Below, piece by piece: positions 21,830 to 33,560 of a DNA stretch of 64,000 nt (position 1 is the stretch's first letter; every line of letters begins with the position of its first letter). Location of the stretch: positions 154,266,353 through 154,330,352 of the forward strand of contig OX457058.1 in assembly GCA_949752795.1 (NCBI GenBank), read 5' to 3'. The notes beneath the pieces were generated by a model. It saw only the letters and a program-made list of their open reading frames with translations. It did not search any database and was not told where the DNA came from. Source of the stretch: Hyperoodon ampullatus. Taxonomy: Eukaryota; Chordata; Mammalia; Artiodactyla; Ziphiidae. A program made the position numbers and the translations under genes.

Positions 21830-21990
21830 TTGCCTGAGTGCATGTTCATTTTATCTTCACAGCAACCCTCGGGGTGGTAGAATTATCTCCTTTTACAGGT
21901 GGGGAGATGGAGGTGTAGACAGATAAAGGGATTTGGCCCAAGGTCACGCAGCTATTAGCAATGGAGCTGGATGGAATTAAACCAGGCTGG
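21830..21990 (-). repeat. MIR SINE relic
   Basis: Minus MIR: TTTATCTTCACAGCAACCCT, CCTTTTACAGGTGGGGAGA, CCAAGGTCACGCAGCTATTA. Confidence 0.85.
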
Positions 21991-23394
21991 AGCCGCCTTG
22001 AGGGTTTTTACCGAAGGATCACACATCCTTTCTTCCTGGGCTGCACCCACCCTGCGCGAGCGTGCCAGGATCACTGCACCTACATAAAATAAATACAATA
22101 AAAACCAAAATGGCTAGTGCTGTCCCTTATCCCTCTCCCCTCCCGAGAGCGAACAGATCTGGGTGAAAAGCCATCTGCAACCTCAGCAACAGTGGCGGTG
22201 GAGGCAGGGGCGGGAACAGCCTGGCCCAGCCTGAATCCCTGGCCTCTTTACTGGAGGCAGGAAATGAATAAAAGCTAAATGAGTCTGAAAATGCCAGGAG
22301 GCAGTGTTTATCCCCTTCTCCCTCCCCCTCCCCCTGGCAAGGACCGTGTATAGTTACAGTTTAATCTTGGAAATGCCAGACAGCTGTTCCCCGTTGCTAA
22401 GAGACTGGCCCACATTATGCAGATGTCAGGGACCTCAAATGTCTGCCGGAAATTACAGATCATGTTGGAGGAGGAGAGGGGCCTTCTCTCCGCTGGGGAA
22501 GCGCAGCAGGAGACACCCACCGCCCCCCCCCAGGGTGGGGGTGGTTTGTAGACGGCAGAAATAAGGGGCCCACCCCTTCCCGGGTCTTCCCCTCTGAGGA
22601 TCTGGATCCTTCACTGTGCCCACTCTGCCGCCCTGGCTCCCTCCTTCCTGCATATCCCACTCCACATCCATCCAGGCCTTCCACTTTGGACAACTGTAGA
22701 GATGCCCATCTCTACCCTTCCCCTCCAGCTTTCCTTCTGGAGCATCCTTCTTCCCTCCAGTGTCCTGTCTGTCATGCAATCTTCCCTGCCACCGGGATGC
22801 AGCTGAGCTGGCTGGGACCGAGCTGGGAGGAGAGACGGGCCCCATCCAAGGTGGAGGGGATCCCGATCCCTGAGCCCCCTCACCTGGAGCTGAAAATGGA
22901 TGCACATGCGTGCGCGCACGCACCCTCCATGACATCCTCCCTCACCGCCCCCACGGAAACCTAAGGGAAGTCCATTGCCATGGTAACCACAGGCTACAAG
23001 AGCTGCTGCATCCCTGGTCCCTGGGGAAGGGGAGCTGCCATCTGGGCAGAGGGCGGGGGAGGAGGAGGGGAAGCCCTTTTCCAAACCCGCACTGTAACAT
23101 GGACCCTGACTGAAAGTGACAGAGGAATCTATCAGGGCCCTGGAGTGGGAGGGGGCAGGCACAGCTCTTCACTCAGGTTGGAGAGGGGCTCAGAGAGGCT
23201 GCCGGGTGGTGCCAGGGAGCAATGGCACCCGCAGGGTCTGAGGGATGACTGCCGGGCATTGTGGAGGTGGGAGATGGGATGGGGCCTGGGTGCAGAGTGG
23301 GCGCTGAGTGCCTGCTGTTCCCCTGAGAGTCCACTGGGTACCTTGAGGGCAGAAACTTTATCGCACTGCCCTTGCATCCAGGCGGTATCTGCTC
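21991..23394. other. Repeat-poor DNA with an X-box-like site; no gene
   Basis: Holds ATTGCCATGGTAAC (X-box-like) at 22974-22987 and a low-complexity CCCTCC block near 22316-22335. No coding unit recognised. Confidence 0.4.
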
Positions 23395-23560
23395 TCCTTG
23401 CTGCCAGCTGAGTGACCTTGGCCTCCTCCAGTCTCATAAAATAAAGCCAGGTGTACTTTATGTGTCATGGGAGGTGGCTGTGAAGATATGAATGGCGGGC
23501 GCGCGCGCGCGTGTGTGTATGTGTGTGTGCCCATAGATCAAAGTGCTTTAGAGAAAGGTT
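23395..23560 (+). repeat. Probable MIR relic containing a GC/GT repeat
   Basis: CTGAGTGACCTTGGCCTCC and later CAAAGTGCTTTAGAG fit a degraded sense MIR, with an alternating GC/GT repeat between them. Confidence 0.45.
23498..23531. repeat. (GC)n(GT)n alternating purine-pyrimidine tract
   Basis: GC units pass into GT units with one TA break. This is the classic composition of Z-DNA-forming sequence. Confidence 0.9.
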
Positions 23561-23774
23561 CCTAGAAGCCCCATGAAAGCAGGGCCATATTAACACCCAA
23601 CCAGCCTTCCCTGGAGATGCTGGTGAGGCTGGTGGGAAGGCGATGCTATTTACACAGCTTTCCTTCCACATGGCCAGATCTTCCTCCCTCAAAGTGGACA
23701 CCACCCTCAAAGAGTGCCTCACTGACTTTGTGCCCTGGCTCCTCTAGCCAGCTCCTCCCCTTGCATGTCCCTAC

Positions 23775-23850
23775 AGCAATGGTGATGTCAGATGGGGAAA
23801 CTGAGGAACAGAGACTTCCAAGACCTGCCCGAACCATCACAGACCATTAG
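23775..23850 (-). repeat. MIR SINE fragment
   Basis: GATGGGGAAACTGAGGAACA plus AGACTTCCAAGACC matches the minus MIR core. Confidence 0.6.
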
Positions 23851-24099
23851 CTCCTCCACGGCCCCTCAGAGCTGCCAACCCTGTACCCGTGTCCTCCAGC
23901 CTCAGCCCCTGCCCTGGATTTAAACCCCAGGAGGGCCATGACCTCTGTCCCCACCAGTTAGATGCCCCAGGCCCCTCCCCAGTGTGAGCTGGGCAAATAA
24001 CCAGACCTCCTTAGCTCTCCCTTCCCCTTCTGGAAAATATAATAGTACGGACGTCTTAGGGTTGCTGTGAGGATTGGATGAGATAAAACACGTAACCTG

Positions 24100-24307
24100 G
24101 GCTTCCCTGGTGGTGCAGCGGTTGAGAGTCCGCCTGCCGATGCAGGGGATGCGGGTTCGTGCCCCGGTCCGGGAGGATCCCGCATGCCGCGGAGCGGCTG
24201 GGCCCATGAGCCATGGCCGCTGAGCCTGCGCGTCCGGAGCCTGTGCTCCGCGGCGGGAGAGGCCACAACAGTGAGAGGCCCGCGTACCGCAAAAAACGAA
24301 ACAAAAC
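24100..24307 (+). mobile_element. CHR-type SINE, short form, first of a pair
   Basis: Near-consensus body with A/C-rich tail. The flanking copies AAAACACGTAACCTG (24085-24099) and AAACATGTAACCTG (24309-24322) are its target duplication. Confidence 0.94.
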
Positions 24308-24322
24308 AAAACATGTAACCTG

Positions 24323-24654
24323 GGCTTCCCTGGTGGCACAGCTGTTAAGAATCCGCCTGCCAATGCAGGGGACACAGGTTCGTAACCTCGTCCGGGAAGA
24401 TCCCACATGCCATGAAGCAACTAAGCCCGTGCGCCACAACTATTGAGCCTGCGCTCTAGAGCCCGTGGGCCTCAACTACTGAAGCCCGTACGTCTAGAGC
24501 CCATGCTCCACAACAAGAGAAGCCCCGCAATGAGAAGCCTGCGCACCGCAGGGAAGAGTAGCCCCTGCTCGCCGCAACTAGAGAAGGCCCACACGCAGCA
24601 ACAAAGACCCAACTCAGCCAAAGATTAATTAATTAATTTTTTTAAGTATATAAA
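24323..24654 (+). mobile_element. CHR-type SINE, long form, second of a pair
   Basis: Head GGCTTCCCTGGTGGCACAGC plus a longer body with extra CAACTACTGAAGCCCGTACG and TCTAGAGCCCATGCTCC modules. AAAACACGTAACCTG follows at 24655-24669. It is the same long variant as the copy at 58.3-58.6 kb and is more diverged than its neighbour. Confidence 0.92.
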
Positions 24655-24695
24655 AAAACACGTAACCTGCTGAGTTCCGGCTAAGATGGCAGTAC

Positions 24696-25984
24696 ATTTC
24701 AGTTCTTTTATTAAAGTGGAGCCAGTCGCTGGGCACTGCCTCCTAAAGTGTCAGGTTTCAGCAGTGAGAGAAGGGGGAACTCCTTGGGCTGCACGCACAC
24801 CTGCTCTCCCCTCAGCACAGCAACCGGTTTCTGCCTCTTTGGAAGGTTCTAGAAGGGTTGTCCAGGACAGAACACCTGGGAGAACCCTGAGGACAGGCAC
24901 CAGCCATAAAGACCTGGGAGGCTCTTTGGGACCTCAGAGAAGATGCTGCTCCAGAAAAGGAGTGGATGGTGGAGGATGGTGTGCCTCCGCCCCGCCCCCC
25001 CCCACCACCCCCCGCCCTTTCAGGCCGTGGAAACTGCTGAAACTGCTGAGCCAGGAAGAATTTGGTGCTGAGCAGGAGCCACCGAGACCGAGTATGGCTG
25101 GCTCCCAGTTCATTCAGCCACTCGCGGCCCTCTGAGGCCTTCACTTAGCAGGAGGGAGGACGGGGCAGCTGCTCAGTCTCATCTTTGTTCATCTTTCTCT
25201 CTCCCCTCGGCCTCTCCCCATCCTTTCATTTCCTTCCGCCCAGCTTTCTCTCTCCCTCATTCACTTTCTCGCCCTTTCTCTGTTCCCTCCCCCTTTCATC
25301 CTTCCCTTGAAGCTGATTTCTTGCTTTCTCATCCTTTCTTCTTCCTCCGAGCTCAGAATCACACTTGGCAGGCAGTCCTCCCTCCCACCTCCCTCCCTCC
25401 CCCGTGTCCTTCCCTCCACCCTCTCCTCCAGCAGCTTCTCTTCCCTCCCCCTCTCCATTTCCTCCCTCCTCCTCCTTCCCTCCTGTTTCTCCTTTCTCTC
25501 CCCTCTTATCCTCCACCTTCTCTCTCTCTCTCTCTCTCTTCTTCACTTAAAGGAGACACTCTGAGTCCCCAGACAGACAAAGCCAGGTCAAGGTCATCCA
25601 TCAAGCCCTCTCCAGCCCTGATCTGGGAGATTGGGGTCCAGAGACCAAGGTCAGAGCTGAGCAGAAAATCAGAGTAGGTTGGAGAGAGTCTGTCTCGGCG
25701 TCCAGACAACCCCTAGGGCACCTGGAACCCTCTCCCTACCTGGGGTTCCTATGCCAGGCCACCTGCTTCTTACAAACGCCCCACCTGGCTCCCGGCTCCC
25801 TGCTGCGTATGCTGCCAGTGGAGCAGGGAATGTCTGAATCCTGACCCTCCCTGGCTCTGCTTACCTCCTTACTCTCTGCCCTGGTGAGTACAGGTGAGAA
25901 GGCAAGAAAGAAATCAGAAGGGATAATAACCTGCTTCGAACTGGAAGGAAATGGCTGCGGGAGGGTTGTTCCATATATGAGGGG
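24696..25984. other. GC-rich DNA with a 400-base pyrimidine-rich tract
   Basis: From about 25170 to 25560 the plus strand is mostly C and T, with a pure CT run near 25519-25539. The Glu/Arg/Gly-rich minus frames are artefacts of this. No gene. Confidence 0.6.
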
Positions 25985-26180
25985 CACGTTGTAGCAGGAA
26001 AAGCATGAGGCTTTGAAACCAGACAGGCTGAGCTTGAATGTTGACCCTACTTCTTAATAGCCAATGACCAAGACACTCTCTGCACACCAGTATCCACCTC
26101 TGTACAATGGGGATAGTAAAAGAGCACCTCCCTCCCAGGGCAGTGGTGAGAACGCAGGGAGTGCTCCTACCTAAGCGCCA
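25985..26180 (+). repeat. MIR SINE relic
   Basis: Sense MIR: GCATGAGGCTTTGAAACCAG, GCTTGAATGTTGACCC, CACCTCTGTACAATGGGGAT. Confidence 0.85.
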
Positions 26181-26259
26181 GTTTTCTCTCCTTAGAGAAA
26201 GAAGAATCCGTGGAGGAGATGGGTTTGTTCTGGGTGTTGAGGGATGATTAATAATAATA

Positions 26260-26465
26260 ATCATACTTCTATTTTTGTTGACACCAGGTGCTATGCTAAG
26301 CACTTTGAATGCATTGTCTCCTTTAATCCCCAGCAACCTTATGAGGCAGTTCTTTTTTTTTAATCTCTGTGGCTGGAAGTTGAGGCTCAGCCAGGCTAGG
26401 CAATTTGCCCCAAGTCACACAGCAAGGTGGAGAAGCAAAATTCTTAACTCCTCTGCTATCACTTG
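26260..26465 (-). repeat. MIR SINE relic
   Basis: Minus MIR: GGTGCTATGCTAAGCACTTT, TTTAATCCCCAGCAACCTTA, AGTTGAGGCTCAG, CCCAAGTCACACAGCAAGG. It lies only 80 bases from the opposite-facing MIR, so the two form an inverted pair. Confidence 0.88.
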
Positions 26466-27559
26466 GGGTGGGGGGTGCGGCATAGCAGAGTGACAGCTGG
26501 CAAGACCAAGCCAACCTGCAAACCAGGCACGAGCAGGGAACAGAGGGGGCCTGGTTGTGGCTAGGGGGAAATTCTAAGGCCACCGCAAGCCCACTGCTCC
26601 CCCTTGGGTCCGACTCCGAGCCTTCCTGGTTCCTGGGTCAGCGCTCAGCCAGCGCCAGAATTCTTGCTGTTGAACCAGGTGGGGAAGGGAGGGATGGGGT
26701 CCGGGTTCCCACCTCTGGAGCACCACGTCCCGGACACTCCCCCTCCTTCCCACACACACCCCCTGCAATGCTGATAATCCCCGAGGTTCCGTCCCGCCCC
26801 TTGTATGGCAAAAATGATCTCTCTTGTGTTTTTGCCACCCTGTGTTGTATAACGGGGATAATCGGCTCCTTCTCTGGGGAATCAGGGCAGGCCCTGTGGG
26901 GCTACTGCCTGAGATTACAAACGGGCGTGGGGAAAGAGGGCAGTGGCCGCGGGACCGCGGGCGGCAGGTAACTTACGGGAAAGAGCCGGTGGTGAAACCT
27001 TAAAACAGTTCCTGGTGAGAAGAGGGGAGCCAGGAGGACATCAGCCAAACAGGTGTAGTTGCCCCACCTTGGTACCCAGCCCCACCACCCTTCCCCACCC
27101 CCCACCCCCCCCAGCTCAGATTACACCACGCCTGGCTTTCAAATAGAACTCCGCAGTTTCCATGGCAACTCACCCACGTGGTCTCCGCCTTAGAGGCTGA
27201 TGGTGGGGGAGCTGTGAAGGGCCGCTGACAGGAGGCAAGAGGCTCTCCGGGAGGGTGAGGGCAGAGTCCCACCCTCCCAGGCCCTGCCGCCCCTCCGACC
27301 TTCACCCTTCCTTCCGGGGCCCCCGGCTGAGGCCCCACAAAGACCCCAAGGAGGGAGGAGAGGGAGCTCCACGACAAAGAGGCTACAAGATCACTTCCCC
27401 CAAATGTGTCCTTGACCTGAGCCTCCCTGTGCCACTGCCATGGTCCCTGGGACAGCATCTCGTCATCGTCTGGCCTCTGTTCTCTTTAAGGGGAGGTCAG
27501 GGCAGAGCCTGAGTAGAAACGTGCCTTCTGTTGTGTCTCATCGTCCCTTCCTGTGAAAT
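26466..27559. other. GC-rich DNA with a strong X-box
   Basis: No gene. The near-perfect RFX X-box GTTTCCATGGCAAC is at 27156-27169. Confidence 0.45.
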
Positions 27560-27750
27560 GGGGTCGGCGTCCTGTTCTGGAGCTGGGGTTTGAATTCTTG
27601 CTCCGCTTCTCTGAGCTGTGTGACCTTGGGAGAGGGGCTTGACCTCTCTGAGACTGTGTCCTCTTTACAGGGGGATGGGCACATCCACTTCTCCATGTTG
27701 TCAGAGGGGAGCACATGAGACAACATTTGGGAAGGTACTATGTGAAAAAA
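27560..27750 (+). repeat. MIR SINE relic
   Basis: Sense MIR: GGGGTTTGAATTCTTGCTCC, GCTGTGTGACCTTGGGAGA, CTTTACAGGGGGATGGGC. Confidence 0.85.
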
Positions 27751-29404
27751 GAAACATGTAAAAGAGCAGCAGAGAAGCTCCAGGTGAAATAGGAGGGCAC
27801 TCAGAGCCCACCCTTTGCCTCTCTCTGTGGCCAGGGGCTGGGCTGTACTACAAAGAACCTGCAGTTCAGAAACCCTTGTATTAAAGCCCTGATTTTTTTT
27901 AAAGCCCTCACCTTCCTGTACTGTGTCTTGACTGATCTTCCCAGGACTTGACCCTTTACCAACAGCATCTCCTTCTGGCCAAAACTCTAGTGTAGAACCA
28001 AGTGCCCCGGGAACGTGCCTCGCTGCCCTGCCTCCATCATTCCGATGCTTTGGGCCGGTGAGGCTTTCCCTGGAGAGGACAGCAGCACATCCTTCTCTGC
28101 GTGTTGCCGCCCTTTCTCCCCTCCTGGCTTTAGACTAGGAGGCTCCCTTGTGGTCTCTGGCTGGCAATGTCTCTCCAGCCCTGCTTGTGGGGACTCACTG
28201 GGGCTTGGTCCCCTGAGAGACAGCCAAAACCCTGGGAAGCCGAGCTTGGCAGGGAATGCCAAGGACAGGGAGAGGAAGAAAGAGGCCTGCCACACTCCCT
28301 ACCCCAGCAAAAGGGACTTGAACTTGGCCATTTGTGTCTCTCTTCCCCCCAGTCTCCAGGCACTGGCTCAAGAGGAGCCCCACAGGCTACATACAGTCAG
28401 CCACCTGCTGGAGCCAGCATGTCCCTTCTCTTCTCCCAAGAGGCCCTGGGTTTCCCTGAGCTGCTTCCTCGTGCCCTGGGACCCTGAGTGGGCTTCCTGT
28501 CTCCCTCCCTGGGCCTCTCTCCCTCATCCATCAAGTGGGGGGGTGATCTCCAAGGGCCCCCTTGGCTCTAAAACACTGACTCGGCAACTCTCTGCAGCTG
28601 GCAGAAGCGCCTGGCCTGCAGCCTCCCGCCCCACAGCCCAGCCCCCTCCTTTCCTTTGTCACCTCATTCGGCAGTGCCCCCAATCCCCGAGAGGGTGGCT
28701 TTCATTGTTTTTTCTTTATTTTTATCAAAGGGTATTTTTTGTCAAAAATTGTGTCTCCCCTGAGACAACGCAGCCTCTGAGCAGGCTCCCCTTGTTTCCA
28801 TGGTGACAGCAGCTGGCTCACATGTGTGGTTGCTGTAGAAACAAGGCTGGTGGTTCTCCTCCCCTCCTCCCCTCCCGTCTCACTTTCCCTGCCTTCCTCG
28901 TCACCTCCTTCTCCTTCACACCACAAATATTAGCGAGAGAACATTGAAAACTTCACACCACCTGGGAGGCAAGAAAGAGCAATGGAAGTTCCCCACCCCT
29001 GCCCGGCACCTTGGGAGCCAACTGGGTCCTGGCCTCTGGCGGGGCCATCGCCATGACTGGGCCCACGGGGCGCATCTGCAGGGGCCCTTCCTTCCCCATG
29101 CTGCGATGTAGCTGTTCTGATCCCCAGTGGCATGGGGTACAAGCAGCCTTGAGCGCTCTAGACAAGAAGCCAGGCGAATCCTGCCTCGGAAGGGGTGGGG
29201 GCCTGCGTTCTCCCCGCCCAGGACAGAACCTACCCCAGACGTGTGTCCGCCACCTCAATTACATACCCTCTTCCTGCCACAGAGTAGATGTGTGAAAGAA
29301 AAGGAAGGCTTGTGGGGAGGAAATCAATGGCAGGAGAGATGCAGGCAGAGGAGAGAGGGAGCATACGGGAGAGTTCTGTCTTGCTCGTCAGTAGATGTTA
29401 TGTA
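27751..29404. other. Repeat-poor DNA with a paired X-box segment
   Basis: A 263-codon frame at 28015-28806 has no known domain and crosses low-complexity DNA; I do not call it. Two X-box-like motifs lie at 28794-28807 and 28829-28842, after an AT-rich block at 28700-28750. Confidence 0.4.
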
Positions 29405-29500
29405 GGTTATGTGTAATTTTTCCCACTGGCATGTAAGCTCTTAAAGGGTGGGAGCCCTACCTGACTTGTCACTGATGAATCCTCAGTGTCTGGGGGGAGA
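29405..29500 (+). repeat. L2 LINE 3' fragment
   Basis: GCATGTAAGCTCTTAAAGGG, TGGGAGCCCTACCTGACTTG and ATCCTCAGTGTCTGG match the sense L2 terminus. Confidence 0.65.
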
Positions 29501-31687
29501 GAGAAAAAACAATATACACCAAAATGTTCATAGTGACTTTTCTAGGTGGTGATCTTATTAGAGCCTTTTTGCTTCTTTTCTTCAGCCAACGTGTATTAAA
29601 TGTATAAAAAGAATAAACAACAGGTTTATTTGTTTGATCTTGGAGAAAAAAGGGAAGGGAACTTGAAAGAGGCCAGAGACTGGAGCGAGTCGGAGGCTCT
29701 TCTCCCTAAAGGCTGGAGCAGGTGGTGTCATGACTACCTGACCCGGCCTCTCGTGTCACGCGCTGGGGCCAAGAGAGGTGAGGCGATGCTCCACTGTGGC
29801 CTAAAAGAGGCGCCAGGGATCTTAAGTTAGAGCAGGAGAGAAAGGCTGTCAGCCCAGGGAAGGGCAGGCGGGGTGAGACTCTGGCATCGGCGTGTATCGA
29901 GGTGACAGCAGTGGGGCTCTGAGGCCCAGGACACAGGAGCAGCCCAGGCAGGGCTCACCCCGCTGTATGAACTTCAGCCCAAGGTGGGTGCTGGCACCCC
30001 CTCCCCATGCCCCCGACCCCGCCCTGTCTCTCAGGCCTCAGGCAGGGAATTTGGCTCCACTGTGCTAGAGCATGTGTGAAAGCTGCCTGCAGGCTGACAC
30101 TGCCAAAGGGGCAAGTTCCAGATCTCCGTCTCCAGTCTCCTGAGAGGCAGGGCGGGGAAGGCCTTCTCAAGGTCAGAGAACGTGCCACGCAGATTCTTGT
30201 CCTCAGCCAAGGGCACACCCGTCTCTGTCCCCTTCCCCCCACCTGCAGTCAACACACTGGGAGCGGACCCAGGCGTGCCTCAGAAATCCGAGCACTCTGG
30301 GGCGGGGGGTGGTGGGGGGATATAGGGGCCTGAGAGATCATGCGAATGTTCTCACCGTCCCCCCATTCGGTGGACAGACAGACGACAGGGGAGGCGAGGG
30401 CTGGCCTTGGCTCGTCCCTGTCAGCTAATCCTGCCAGGCTTAAAGGCAGAGAGAGGGACAGGAGGAGAACAAAGGAGAGGCAGAGGAGGGAGGGAAAGCA
30501 AGAGAAAGAGGACACCAGCTCTCCCTGCCACCCCGCCAGCCACCCGGGAGAGAGCCTTGCCTTGCTCCGCTGTGCTCCTCGCTGAGGCCACCAAGAACAG
30601 ACTGGGAGGTGCTGAAGGTCAGGGATGGGGGGGCCGGAAATGCGGGAGGGTCAGGATTTTTTGTGATGGGGGGTTGCATTCCGTGCTTGGTCATTTAAAA
30701 AGCTGAAAAGTCAGGTTTGTACTTTTCAGGTCACAAAACCTTCATAGCAAGAAAACCACCACATCACAAGGCTCTGATTTGCCTGGTACTTACTACCCAG
30801 TCTGAGCCAAGGCCCTGAAGCAATGCCGTCTTTCTGCTGTCTCCTCACCAAAGCTAAGGAAAAGTGCCTCTAGGGTACCATCCAGCTTCCCTTCTCTCTG
30901 GTGTGGGAGGACCAAGGGTCAGAAGGCCTGGCAGTGAGTCGTGTCCACTATAAAGTCTCAGAGAAATTGCCTCTACACCACCCCGGATGAGAGCTTCCTC
31001 CACCCCCTGCTTGAATGCCTCCTGTGACGGGGATCTCATCTTATAGATACGTCCTCTCCCTAATCCTGGGTTTCAGTTTTCTCTTGCTAATACTTATGCT
31101 ACCCTTTTCATTTAAAAAGAAAAAAAAAAAAAAGCTGTGCTTTCTATTCCGTTATCTTTACAGAGAAGATCAATGACAAACAGCATCTGGGTCTATCTGT
31201 CATCCATGAAGGCTAAACTAGCCCTCACCCCAAGCAGGTTTTCCTGATTCTAGCCAAACTTTTAAAACTCCCTACTTTCCCTTCCCCCCACCCTCTGAAA
31301 CACTGTTTTGCAATTGGCCCTTTCTGCAAGTCTGAGCCCCATGCGGGGGGCAGCAGGCTGGGTTCTATTTTTGCCATCTCAGACGCTCCTTTATTCTTGC
31401 CCTTGGTTCTGCGTCCTTCCTCCAGCTTTGAATGTGTCCTTCTCCAGCCTGAGGTCATCTGCCAGGTCTGTGATGATGCACGTCATCTCTTAGGCTCCTC
31501 CCCTTCTCCTTCTCATCAGGACCCTTCACGGTTATACAGTCAGAATTTTGTTTTCGAGAGCCTCCCAGACCAGCTCAGCATTCTTCTTTTAAGGCTCACC
31601 TAGAGGATCATGGCTGTCTTTTCCTTCTGTGTTTGGAATGTTACCTGACCAAGTTAGGTATGCTAGTGTCCTCCTCTCAGTTTCTTT
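29501..31687. other. Mixed DNA with an L3/CR1-like fragment; no gene
   Basis: An L3/CR1-like fragment (TTGAATGCCTCCTGTGACGG, GGATCTCATCTTATAG) lies at about 30965-31070. The rest has no recognised repeat or coding unit. Confidence 0.4.
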
Positions 31688-32125
31688 GAAGTGGGAGAGT
31701 GTATTAGTTTCCCAAGGCTGCAGTAACAAATTACCACAGACTGGGTGCCTTAAAACAACAGACATTTATTCTCTCACAGTCTGGGGGCTAGAAGTCTGAC
31801 ATCCGGTGCCAGCAGGGCCGTGCTCCCTCTGAAGGCTCTAGGGGAGGATCCTTCCTTGCCTCTTCCAGGTTCTGATGTTAGCCAGCAATCCCTGGCGTTC
31901 CTTGGCTTGTAGGCTGATTACTCCGATTGCTGCATCCATCATCACATAGCTTTCCCTGTAGGTCTCTCTGCGCCCGTGTCCATATTTCCTTCTTCTTGTA
32001 AGGATACTAGTCTTTGGACTTACGGTCCACACTACTACTCCGGTATGGCCTCATCTTAACTTGATTATAACTGCAAAGACCCTATTTCTAAATAAGGTCA
32101 CATTTGCAGGCTCCTGGTACATGTG
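31688..32125 (-). repeat. MLT1-type solo LTR (ERVL-MaLR)
   Basis: Complete minus-oriented LTR relic: TGTATTAGTTTCCCAAGGCT, TTAAAACAACAGACATTTAT, GGGCTAGAAGTCTGACATCC, CCTTGGCTTGTAGGCTG, TAACTTGATTATAACTGC, CAAAGACCCTATTTC. No internal retroviral genes. Confidence 0.93.
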
Positions 32126-32319
32126 ACTCTTGGGCGGGGGACACTGTTTGACCCAGTGGGCGCCCTCACTCTCATCTTTCACTTCTCTCTCCCTCTCCTA
32201 CACCCACCACCCTCAAAAGCTTTTTCCGGTCAGCCCGGCTCTTCCTTCTTCACATCCTGCCAGTCTGCCCCATTTCACCATCCTGACAGACGGGCCCTTT
32301 CCATTCAGCGCCAACTCTG

Positions 32320-32510
32320 GGGCCAGTCTGAGTCCTGGCTTCCCTGTTTCAATATGGGAACTTGAGAATGTTACTTCACCCCTCTGGGCCTCACTTGCCT
32401 GGCCTGCAAAGTGGGGATAATAGAACCTACTTTATAGGATTGTTGCAGTTATCAAGTGAATTCCTCTTTGCAAAGAGAAGAGCAATGCCTGGCACGGACA
32501 AGGCCGCAGA
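32320..32510 (+). repeat. MIR SINE relic
   Basis: Sense MIR: GTCTGAGTCCTGGCTTCCC, CTCTGGGCCTCACTTGCC, AAAGTGGGGATAATAGAACC, GCAATGCCTGGCACGG. Confidence 0.88.
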
Positions 32511-32519
32511 AGTGTGAGG

Positions 32520-33170
32520 TAGCATTTCAGGCCTTCATCATTTCAGACATGGATCACTGCGGCAGCTCCCGAGCCAACTGCTTTCCCGCTCCAGTCTGTC
32601 CTCGAAACACAAATCCTACCACGTCACTCCGTGTCATCTACATGTGTTCCCCTGCCTTCAAGTCAGGTCCAAAAATTTGCAGTGGAGAACACAGGACCTT
32701 TGGCAAGGTGGCTCTGACCTACTTGTGCCCCCCCATCTCATCGCTTGCTGTCCTGTGCGTCTACACACACACACACACACAAACACACAAACCACACTGT
32801 GACCTAAACGTAGCTCTTGGGAAGCCCCAGGCTCTTTCCTGCCTCTCGGCCTTTGTACCGCTGCTCCTCTCCCCAGACGTCTGCTCCGTGTCCCTCGAGA
32901 TAGATTAAGCTGGGTCCACCGTCTCCAGGACACTGCCCCCTGCCCCCAGAGCCTTCCAGCCTGCGTCTGGGCTCTGTCATCTGGGGCCCTGCCCTGTGTC
33001 TGCCCCTCACAGCTGTGAGCTGCTCCAGGACCAGGACTGGGTCCTTTCTCTGCATCTTTGGAACATTCCCTGGGACACAGCAGGTGTGGATGTGAATGAA
33101 GCACACGTAAGGAAATGATACCTTATCGTCCAGACCCTGCAGGACTCCTTTGATCTGCCTTCCTCGGGTT

Positions 33171-33206
<36 letters not shown>

Positions 33207-33560
33207 GGTACGCGGGCCTCTCACTGTTGTGGCCTCTCCCGTTGCGGAGCACAGGCTCCAGACACGCAGGCTCAGCGGCCATGGCTCACGGGCCCAGCCG
33301 CTCCGCGGCATGTGGGATCCTCCCGGACCGGGGCACGAACCCACATCCCCTGCATCGGCAGGCGGACTCTCAACCACTGCGCCACCAGGGAAGCCCTCCT
33401 CGGGTTCCCATTTGACCTGACACCCACCGGTCTTCACCAGGTCCCTGGGACCCTCTGTCTCCTGCCAGCCCCCGAGCTCCCTCCTCTCCAACTTCCTGCT
33501 GTTCTGCGGCCTTTCCTGGCATTCTGGGCCTCTGCCAAACAGCCTGCTAGAGACTCCACC
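32520..33560 (+). repeat. L2 LINE 3' region, split by a SINE
   Basis: Sense L2 from 32520 to 33160, containing a short AC repeat near 32765-32790, then GAGCTGCTCCAGGACCAGGA and CACAGCAGGTGTGGATG. The piece after the SINE is less certain. Confidence 0.6.
33174..33396 (-). mobile_element. CHR-type tRNA-derived SINE
   Basis: A T-run of about 31 bases, then the complement of a near-consensus CHR body. The TSD TCCTCGGGTTCCC is at 33161-33173 and 33397-33409. Confidence 0.96.

Larger units (their letters stand above)
23970..24695 (+). repeat. MIR SINE relic interrupted by two SINEs
   Basis: Sense MIR ending GGGTTGCTGTGAGGATTGG, ATGAGATAAAACACGTAACC. The two CHR insertions lie at that last position, and the sequence resumes at 24670. 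Confidence 0.75.

Noticed and set aside
28015..28806. 263-codon open frame
   Set aside because: No recognisable domain, low-complexity Pro/Ser/Leu content, and it runs through AT-rich sequence and an X-box; shadows in other frames are nearly as long.
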